A stretch of 14,671 bases of DNA from Balneolaceae bacterium (GTDB taxonomy: Bacteria; Bacteroidota; Rhodothermia; Balneolales; Balneolaceae), in assembly GCA_007123985.1 (NCBI GenBank), contig SLGA01000094.1, forward strand, positions 1 to 14,671, read 5' to 3'. A program made the translations under genes and the position numbers. Shown here piece after piece: positions 1-4,986 of the stretch. The notes under the pieces were generated by a model, which saw only the letters and a program-made list of their open reading frames with translations, ran no database searches and was not told where the DNA came from. Each line of letters starts with the position of its first letter. Within the stretch, counting starts at the first letter, position 1.

Positions 1-6
1 AAAATT

Positions 7-16
7 AAAAGCGCTT
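7..16. promoter_or_regulatory. Candidate operator AAAAGCGCTT upstream of the type II glutamine synthetase
   Basis: The 10-mer AAAAGCGCTT contains the perfect palindrome AAGCGCTT (9-16). The same 10-mer recurs once more as far as I can see, at 4803-4812, upstream of the type III glutamine synthetase. A palindrome with a central CG is the style of LacI/CcpA-type operators, but the regulator is not known. It begins 222 nt before the ATG, and the region further upstream is cut off by the window edge. Confidence 0.3.
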
Positions 17-143
17 ACAGATTAAAAAATTAATTAAAAATACATTTTACAATCTTTAAGTTAGAGGTTAATAACAAAACAATTAAAAAATTTCATATTT
101 AAAAATCAGTCAATATCTTGCATCTGTTTTGAATTACCACACG

Positions 144-153
144 TTCGGCCGAA
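144..153. promoter_or_regulatory. 10-bp palindrome TTCGGCCGAA, candidate protein-binding site
   Basis: A perfect 10-bp palindrome, GC-rich against an AT-rich background, lies 75 nt before the type II glutamine synthetase start. It may be a dimeric regulator site. No known regulon motif was recognised. Confidence 0.2.
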
Positions 154-228
154 AATTTTACTTGATTTTCAGCCTCTCCATAACACGTTAAGTTGTAAAC
201 ATACTAATCAACTATTAAAACAATACAC

Positions 229-1242
229 ATGGCGTACTCTAAACTTGAATATATCTGGCTTGATGGCTTCAAGCCCACTCAATCTCTTCGAAGTAAAACA
301 AAAATTGCACACGATTTCAGCGGGAAACTCGAAGACTGCCCGATCTGGTCGTTCGACGGAAGCTCCACTCTGCAGGCAGATGGCAGCTCATCCGATTGCC
401 TCCTCAAACCCGTCGCTATTTTCCCTGATCCTGATGTAAAGCACGGTTACCTTGTGATGACTGAAGTACTAAATGCCGATGGCACTCCGCATGAAACCAA
501 CGGACGTGCTCACATAGATGAAGATGACGACGATTTCTGGTTTGGTTTTGAGCAGGAGTATTTTTTGGTTGACCCTGCCACAAATCTTCCGCTCGGTTTT
601 CCACAAGGCGGTTACCCGGCACCACAGGGGCCTTACTATTGTGGGGTAGGTGCACGAAATGTATTTGGCCGTGAAATTATTCAGGAACACCTTGATCTTT
701 GCCTCGAGGCAGGTTTAAATGTGGAAGGTACTAATGGTGAAGTTGCTGCAGGCCAGTGGGAATTTCAGATTTTCGCCAAAGGTGCAGCCCGCGCGGGTGA
801 TGAAATTTGGGTTGGCCGATTTCTGATTGAGCGAACAGCCGAAAAGTACGGTGTAGCTGTTGATTGGCATCCCAAACCCCTTGGTGATACCGACTGGAAC
901 GGCTCCGGAATGCACGCAAATTTCTCAAATGGCTTTATGCGCGATGTAGGCGGTGAGGAAAACATGAAGAAAATTTGTGATGCATTTGGAAAAAAAATCA
1001 AAGCTCACATGGATGTGTATGGTGCAGATAACGATAAGCGTCTCACCGGGAAACACGAAACACAATCGTATGACAAATTCAGTTATGGAGTTTCTGACCG
1101 CGGAGCATCAATTCGTGTACCGGTTTCTACCGTGGACGACGGCTGGAAGGGTCGGCTTGAAGACAGACGCCCGGCTTCCAATGGAGACCCATACAAAGTA
1201 GCAGCTGTTATTATAAAAACCGTTAAATCTGCCGATGTATAA
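229..1242 (+). CDS. Glutamine synthetase type II (GSII, eukaryote-like)
   Basis: This cytoplasmic enzyme makes glutamine from glutamate, ammonium and ATP. The 337-residue length fits GSII. The N-terminal beta-grasp part has EYIWLDG (7-13) and WSFDGSST (40-47). The catalytic part has FGFEQEYF (105-112) with metal-binding glutamates, EVAAGQWEFQ (171-180), NGSGMHANFS (224-233), LTGKHETQ (272-279), GVSDRGASIRVP (287-298) and LEDRRPASNGDPY (310-322). All main active-site signatures are present, so it should be active. GSII lacks the adenylylation control of type I enzymes, so regulation is probably transcriptional. The start is chosen because the family N-terminus begins here; there is no clear ribosome-binding site. 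A terminator follows, so it is probably a single-gene unit. The symbol is left blank because type II naming varies. Confidence 0.96.
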   Translation: MAYSKLEYIWLDGFKPTQSLRSKTKIAHDFSGKLEDCPIWSFDGSSTLQADGSSSDCLLKPVAIFPDPDVKHGYLVMTEVLNADGTPHETNGRAHIDEDDDDFWFGFEQEYFLVDPATNLPLGFPQGGYPAPQGPYYCGVGARNVFGREIIQEHLDLCLEAGLNVEGTNGEVAAGQWEFQIFAKGAARAGDEIWVGRFLIERTAEKYGVAVDWHPKPLGDTDWNGSGMHANFSNGFMRDVGGEENMKKICDAFGKKIKAHMDVYGADNDKRLTGKHETQSYDKFSYGVSDRGASIRVPVSTVDDGWKGRLEDRRPASNGDPYKVAAVIIKTVKSADV

Positions 1243-1267
1243 ACTTTAATCTATCCTGTTCTGCAAG

Positions 1268-1300
1268 AGCCCTGCACTCCTTTGAATGCGGGGCTTTTGT
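1268..1300 (+). terminator. Rho-independent terminator of the type II glutamine synthetase gene
   Basis: A 9-bp stem pairs AGCCCTGCA (1268-1276) with TGCGGGGCT (1287-1295), with one G-U pair and a 10-nt loop, followed by TTTTGT. It lies 26 nt after the stop codon and separates this gene from the next unit. Confidence 0.8.
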
Positions 1301-1339
1301 ATATAAAGGATTTTGTACTGTATCAGCAGATATTGAATA

Positions 1340-1379
1340 GGGAATACCTGCTCAATCTGCTATTTTGAGGGATATTCCC
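1340..1379 (+). promoter_or_regulatory. Nested hairpin in the leader of the ligase-kinase-phosphatase operon
   Basis: Outer arms GGGAATA (1340-1346) and TATTCCC (1373-1379) pair perfectly. Inside them CTCAA (1351-1355) pairs with TTGAG (1365-1369). No T-run follows, so it is not a terminator. It ends 16 nt before the start codon and close to the GGAG (1390-1393), so it may be a DNA operator or an RNA element that affects translation. Confidence 0.4.
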
Positions 1380-1395
1380 ACACAAGACCGGAGCT

Positions 1396-2751
1396 ATGAA
1401 GAAAGATGAGATCATAACAGAGCTAAAAAGCAGTAACAAAAATTTTGTTACAGTTGCCGTTTCAGATATCGATGGTATTCTGCGTGCTAAAACGATTTCA
1501 AAAAAGAAGTTCATCAAATCACTCGGGAGTTATATCGGTTTTTGTGATGTGATTTTTGGCTGGGATGCAGAAGATAAGTCGTACGAAGGTGCCACAGCTA
1601 CCGGTTGGCACACCGGCTATCCGGACGGGCAGATAGCTTTGGATCTCAGTTCATTCAGAAAGTGCTCCTGGAATGATGACATGCCAATTATTCTTGCAGA
1701 TTTTTCTCCTTCAGATAACATTTCGGGGATCTGTCCGCGCAGCTTGCTGAAGAGAGTTGAGGAGAAAGCGAAGGGAATGGGATTCAGGCCCCGGTACTCC
1801 TGCGAATTTGAATGGTACAATTTTCAGGAAACACCCGCCTCACTTGCTGAAAAAAAAGGGATCGATCCCGTGCCGATGACACCGGGAATGTTTGGGTATT
1901 CTCTGCTTAGGGCATCTCAAAAATCAGATTTTTACAATGATCTTTTGACACACCTTCCAAACTTCGGAATACCACTGGAGGTTCTTCACCTTGAAACCGG
2001 TGACGGAGTTTACGAAGCGGCGATCGAACATGCCGATATTCTGGAAGCAGCCGACAGAAGTGTGCTATTTAAAACTGCTGTAAAAGAAATTGCAAGCCGC
2101 CATGGAATTACTGCAAGCTTCATGGCAAAATGGAATGTTTCACTTCCCGGCAGCAGCGGACACATCCATCAGAGTTTGTGGGGCGAAGAGATGGAGAGGA
2201 ACCTGTTTTATGATCCTGCTGATGAGAACAAAATGAGCAGATTGCTGAAGCAGTTTATTGCCGGTCAGTTAACATGCATGCCTGCAATTTTGCCGATGTA
2301 TGCACCAACGGTGAACAGTTACAAAAGGCTTGTTGAAGGTTCGTGGGCTCCAACATCAGTAAGCTGGGGTATCGATAACCGCACAACAGCACTACGTGTA
2401 ATCAACGCGGATGAGGGATCAATGCGCCTTGAAACGCGTGTACCGGGAGCAGATGCCAACCCATATCTCTCCATGGCAGCAGCACTTGCATCCGGTTTAT
2501 TCGGTATTGAAAACGAAATGGAGCTGGATCTGCCCGTTACCAAAGGGAGTGAATACAAAAAGATGAACAAACATCCGCTGGCACAAAATTTAAGCGAAGC
2601 TACCGAACGCATGAAATCTTCTGAATTCCCGCCTGCACTTTTTGGCGATACGTTCACGGATCACTTTATCAAAACGCGCGAATGGGAGTGGAAAGAGTTC
2701 AATGGAACTGTTACAGATTGGGAAAAGAAACGATACTTAGAAATAATTTAG
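1396..2751 (+). CDS. Glutamine synthetase-like gamma-glutamyl ligase (GlnT/PuuA-like branch)
   Basis: 451 residues with the glutamine synthetase fold. Signatures: SDIDGILRAK (23-32, beta-grasp domain), EFEWYNF with paired glutamates E137 and E139, E200...E207 in ETGDGVYE, FMAK (242-245), GSSGHIHQSL (252-261), PTVNSYKRL (304-312), WGIDNRTTALRV (324-335) and RLETRVPGADANPYL (344-358). The E-to-E spacing of seven matches the PuuA-like form, not type I GS (eight), and the usual Gln of that loop is Val205. Family members glutamylate amines (polyamines, methylamine, ethylamine) or make glutamine; I infer a gamma-glutamyl-amide ligase of unknown amine. The stop is 6 nt before a kinase gene, itself 7 nt before a HAD gene, so the three are very likely co-transcribed. 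GGAG lies only 2 nt before the ATG. Confidence 0.85.
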   Translation: MKKDEIITELKSSNKNFVTVAVSDIDGILRAKTISKKKFIKSLGSYIGFCDVIFGWDAEDKSYEGATATGWHTGYPDGQIALDLSSFRKCSWNDDMPIILADFSPSDNISGICPRSLLKRVEEKAKGMGFRPRYSCEFEWYNFQETPASLAEKKGIDPVPMTPGMFGYSLLRASQKSDFYNDLLTHLPNFGIPLEVLHLETGDGVYEAAIEHADILEAADRSVLFKTAVKEIASRHGITASFMAKWNVSLPGSSGHIHQSLWGEEMERNLFYDPADENKMSRLLKQFIAGQLTCMPAILPMYAPTVNSYKRLVEGSWAPTSVSWGIDNRTTALRVINADEGSMRLETRVPGADANPYLSMAAALASGLFGIENEMELDLPVTKGSEYKKMNKHPLAQNLSEATERMKSSEFPPALFGDTFTDHFIKTREWEWKEFNGTVTDWEKKRYLEII

Positions 2752-2757
2752 CACAGT

Positions 2758-3801
2758 ATGACTCACATTGACTTTTTGGGAATTGTACGAGAGGCTGTAG
2801 AACATTTTGACAGCAGTAAGAAGATCATCAGTATACACGATATCAGTGCCCAGGTTTCTACCAACCATGTGTACAGAATCAGGCTTCAGGATCATAATAT
2901 CATCATTGCAAAGCTCTCATACTTTGGTAAGTTCGATCATTTTGTGGAAGATCACACCATAATCAATTCACTCTCAAATAACTTGCCGGCTCCCTATGAG
3001 AATGTTCTTGCAAGGTCTCTCTATAAAGGTAACTCACTCTTTATCCATCGCCATAAAACAAAACTTGTGGACATCTGGATTGTGTTTTACCGGCCCATGC
3101 GAACTAAAAAGAAACTCCCTAAAAAACTGGATGAAAATCAGCTGGTTAAACTCGCCGGTACGTTTGCACGCTTTCATAAAGCGTGCCATAGTGTAAAAAA
3201 CACTCTGCCTGACTCATCAAAAACCCAGCAAGTTGACGTAAAATTGCTGCTCGAAAGCCTTGAAACCAAAGAGGGCAAGTATGAGCACCGTATGCATCTC
3301 GACTTGATTAAAGAACAGTGCAATCTGTTTCTGGAAAACACTGAAAAATTGGGTGCGCACAAACTGGATGCCATTCCTGTGTTTGTAGACTGGAATATCG
3401 GGAATTTTTCTGTCTCTCCCGGTCTTGAACTCTACGCCCGGTGGGATTACGATTGGTTTAGAATGAGCAGCCGGATGATGGATTTCTACTTCTTCAGCCG
3501 AATTGTATCGAAAGTGGGAGATCAAACCATATTCAGCTACGAAATAGATCGCTTAATGGAAGACAGGTTTATCATTTTTCTGAAGGCGTATCACGAAATA
3601 TTTCCGTTTTCTGAGATTGAAATTCGGTTTTTGAAAGAGTCGTACAGGTTCTTTTTGCTCAACTATGTGGTGAAATACGGTCGCTATTTTTTCCATGAAC
3701 TATTTGCCACACGGCTGCAGCAGGAAGCGTATGATGAGCATTTCCCAAGCATTGAAAAAAAGTTCAATGCCGATAAATTATTAAAAGCTTTAGGATTGTA
3801 G
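2758..3801 (+). CDS. APH/choline-kinase-fold phosphotransferase, substrate unknown
   Basis: 347 residues, no signal peptide, presumably cytoplasmic. The layout fits the aminoglycoside/choline/homoserine kinase superfamily: a beta-rich N-lobe with a candidate ATP-binding lysine in IIIAKL (Lys52), an alpha-helical C-lobe, a catalytic loop VDWNIGN with Asp211 and Asn216 in the D-x4-N spacing, and a metal-binding Asp in WDYDW (Asp230). The usual HGD of the catalytic loop is FVD here, so the loop is divergent though the catalytic Asp and Asn remain. The likely reaction is ATP-dependent phosphorylation of a hydroxyl on a small molecule such as an amino alcohol or sugar. It sits between a gamma-glutamyl ligase and a HAD phosphatase with gaps of 6 and 7 nt, so the three products probably act on one compound or its derivatives. 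Nothing supports antibiotic resistance specifically. Confidence 0.7.
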   Translation: MTHIDFLGIVREAVEHFDSSKKIISIHDISAQVSTNHVYRIRLQDHNIIIAKLSYFGKFDHFVEDHTIINSLSNNLPAPYENVLARSLYKGNSLFIHRHKTKLVDIWIVFYRPMRTKKKLPKKLDENQLVKLAGTFARFHKACHSVKNTLPDSSKTQQVDVKLLLESLETKEGKYEHRMHLDLIKEQCNLFLENTEKLGAHKLDAIPVFVDWNIGNFSVSPGLELYARWDYDWFRMSSRMMDFYFFSRIVSKVGDQTIFSYEIDRLMEDRFIIFLKAYHEIFPFSEIEIRFLKESYRFFLLNYVVKYGRYFFHELFATRLQQEAYDEHFPSIEKKFNADKLLKALGL

Positions 3802-3808
3802 GTGTATC

Positions 3809-4654
3809 ATGGATAGTGTTTCATTTCTTTCAGTGGTTAAAGATTACAAGGCAGTTTTTATCGATTCGTACGGTGTACTAAAAAATCATAAAGGTTTAAT
3901 AGAAGGTGTGCAAAACTCCATCGACTTTATTCGAAAAGAGGAAATTGCACTGCGTGTGCTCACCAATGATGCTTCCCGAAGCCAGGAACAGCAGGCTCGT
4001 GAATTTGAAAAGCTGGGTTTACGTGGAATCCAGGAAGAGGAGATCATTACATCGGGTATGCTTGCTCGACAGTTTCTTGAGCTGAAAGTTAAAACCGGTA
4101 AAGTTGCTTACCTCGGCACAAAAAATTCGGCTGATTATATCATCCAGAACGGCATGAAACAACTGCCTGTATCTGATGTGGACCTGGAAGAACTTGATGA
4201 AATTACAGCATTCGCATTTCTGGATGATGAAGGATTTGATTGGCGAAATGATATTAATAAAGCCGTGAACTTTCTGCGGAGAAAAAATTTGCCTGTTATT
4301 GTGGCGAATTCAGACAAATATTATCCTACCTCAAAAAATGATGTAGCTATCGCCATAGGAGGGCTTTCCCGTTTGATCGAATCTATCCTTAATCAAAAAT
4401 TTATCCGTTTCGGTAAGCCCGATTCCCAGATGTTTATGTATGCATTTGAAGATCTGAACCGTTTCGGGCACTACGAAAAAAGTGATGTTCTGATGGTGGG
4501 GGATACACTACACACGGATATTCTTGGTGGTAACAAATTTGGCCTTAAAACACTTCTTGTGCTGTCTGGAAATACGCGTCCGAATAATGTGAATCTTAAA
4601 ATCAGCTCAACCGGTATTATTCCGGATTTTGTTTCAGACTCTATTCTGTATTAA
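3809..4654 (+). CDS. HAD-superfamily class IIA (NagD-like) hydrolase
   Basis: 281 residues. HAD motif I is FIDSYGVL (18-24, nucleophile Asp19), motif II LTND (51-54), motif III GKPD with Lys203, and motif IV VGDTLHTD with Asp232 and Asp237. Residues of roughly 80-200 form the class II cap between motifs II and III. The usual Asp two residues after the nucleophile is Tyr21; a group of class IIA proteins carries an aromatic residue there (DVWGV-type), so this can be a subfamily trait rather than decay. The expected reaction is phosphate monoester hydrolysis, possibly of the product of the adjacent kinase. AGGTG just before the ATG overlaps the kinase stop codon and fits translational coupling. 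No terminator follows directly, so readthrough toward the type III glutamine synthetase is possible. Confidence 0.8.
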   Translation: MDSVSFLSVVKDYKAVFIDSYGVLKNHKGLIEGVQNSIDFIRKEEIALRVLTNDASRSQEQQAREFEKLGLRGIQEEEIITSGMLARQFLELKVKTGKVAYLGTKNSADYIIQNGMKQLPVSDVDLEELDEITAFAFLDDEGFDWRNDINKAVNFLRRKNLPVIVANSDKYYPTSKNDVAIAIGGLSRLIESILNQKFIRFGKPDSQMFMYAFEDLNRFGHYEKSDVLMVGDTLHTDILGGNKFGLKTLLVLSGNTRPNNVNLKISSTGIIPDFVSDSILY

Positions 4655-4659
4655 CAGGA

Positions 4660-4768
4660 CTCCGATAGGCGGTGAATTCCCGTAACCAAGTATGAAACTA
4701 ACTGTGGTGAGATGAATTCTTCAGGCTAAGGTAATCTTTATACCCTAACTATTTAAAGCCATTCGGAG
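4660..4768 (+). promoter_or_regulatory. Candidate structured RNA closed by a long-range stem
   Basis: CTCCGA (4660-4665) pairs perfectly with TCGGAG (4763-4768), and after a 2x2 mismatch GGC (4668-4670) pairs with GCC (4758-4760). The enclosed 87 nt include ACCA/TGGT and GGTA/TACC helices and two TGAATTC copies. This is the shape of a junction RNA with a closing P1 stem, starting just after the HAD stop codon. I do not recognise a known riboswitch class. The pairing is seen in the sequence; the function is inferred. Confidence 0.3.
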
Positions 4769-4803
4769 AATTTAATGGTTGGTTCCTAAATTAAATCGAT
4801 ATA

Positions 4804-4813
4804 AAAGCGCTTT
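4804..4813. promoter_or_regulatory. Candidate operator AAAGCGCTTT upstream of the type III glutamine synthetase
   Basis: A perfect 10-bp palindrome 173 nt before the ATG at 4987. With the base before it, it repeats the AAAAGCGCTT found at 7-16 upstream of the type II synthetase. It overlaps a TATAAA (4800-4805), a position that would suit a repressor. Confidence 0.35.
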
Positions 4814-4836
4814 CAAGGTAATTAATTAAGAGATGA

Positions 4837-4870
4837 TGGCTTTTATTTCGTTGAAATAAGCTAATTGCCA
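4837..4870 (+). promoter_or_regulatory. Stem-loop in the type III glutamine synthetase leader
   Basis: TTATTTC (4843-4849) and GAAATAA (4853-4859) form a perfect 7-bp stem with a GTT loop, and TGGC (4837-4840) can pair with GCCA (4867-4870) outside it. No T-run follows. It lies between the candidate operator and the attenuator-like region. Confidence 0.35.
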
Positions 4871-4886
4871 AAATTTAATTAATAAA

Positions 4887-4935
4887 GTTTTTTTAACAGT
4901 CTGCACCTCAATATCTTAAGGGATGTTAAAAAAAC
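4887..4935 (+). promoter_or_regulatory. Antiterminator-like 11-bp inverted repeat
   Basis: GTTTTTTTAAC (4887-4897) is the exact reverse complement of GTTAAAAAAAC (4925-4935). The right arm overlaps the 5' half of the terminator stem that starts at 4930, so the two hairpins cannot form together. AACAGTC also occurs twice (4895-4901 and 4933-4939), so the upstream copy could compete for the 3' terminator arm. This is the layout of a transcription attenuator. Confidence 0.45.
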
Positions 4936-4954
4936 AGTCGGTTTGGCTGTTTTT
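4930..4954 (+). terminator. Terminator-like hairpin in the leader of the type III glutamine synthetase
   Basis: AAAAACAGTC (4930-4939) pairs with GGCTGTTTTT (4945-4954) through 10 bp including one T-G, with a GGTTT loop and a T-run ending the stem. It ends 32 nt before the start codon. It could end transcription from the HAD operon or act as the off-state of an attenuator. Confidence 0.6.
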
Positions 4955-4986
4955 GCGTTTAAATTTTCAAAAACTGAACAGAAGAA

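Larger units (their letters stand above)
1..228. other. AT-rich upstream region of the type II glutamine synthetase gene
   Basis: No coding sequence is visible here and the left part is very AT-rich. It holds the 8-bp palindrome AAGCGCTT (9-16), the 10-bp perfect palindrome TTCGGCCGAA (144-153), and TAAC/GTTA half sites around 182-190. TATCTTG at 114-120 loosely resembles a Bacteroidota -7 element (TAnnTTTG), but no convincing -33 TTTG lies about 20 nt upstream, so I do not call a promoter. There is no good Shine-Dalgarno sequence before the ATG at 229, which is common in this phylum. Confidence 0.5.
4655..4986 (+). other. Structured leader region of the type III glutamine synthetase gene
   Basis: These 332 nt contain no credible gene but several pairings: a long-range stem (4660-4670 with 4758-4768), the palindrome AAAGCGCTTT (4804-4813), a hairpin (4837-4870), and a terminator with an overlapping antiterminator-like repeat (4887-4954). 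TTGG at 4779 followed by TATAAA at 4800-4805 is a weak possible promoter overlapping the palindrome. The rest is AT-rich. The individual elements are listed separately. Confidence 0.55.

Noticed and set aside
104..116. 13-mer AATCAGTCAATAT repeated at 13651-13663
   Set aside because: A repeat of this length is expected about once or twice by chance in a window this size, and the contexts differ.
1396..2751. Ordinary type I glutamine synthetase (glnA)
   Set aside because: The glutamate loop spacing and the GSSGHIHQSL segment fit the GlnT/PuuA-like branch, and the cell already has two full synthetases next door.
2758..3801. Aminoglycoside resistance gene
   Set aside because: Only the general kinase fold matches; the catalytic loop differs and the operon context is metabolic.
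4692..4715. Seven-codon open frame (MKLTVVR) as a leader peptide
   Set aside because: No ribosome-binding site and no run of Gln or other regulatory codons; such short frames arise by chance.
4668..4725. Possible cobalamin or FMN riboswitch from GGCGGTGAATTCCC and ACTGT fragments
   Set aside because: Only short pieces resemble those aptamers; the GGGAA/GCCACTG core of cobalamin and the multi-stem core of FMN elements are missing.
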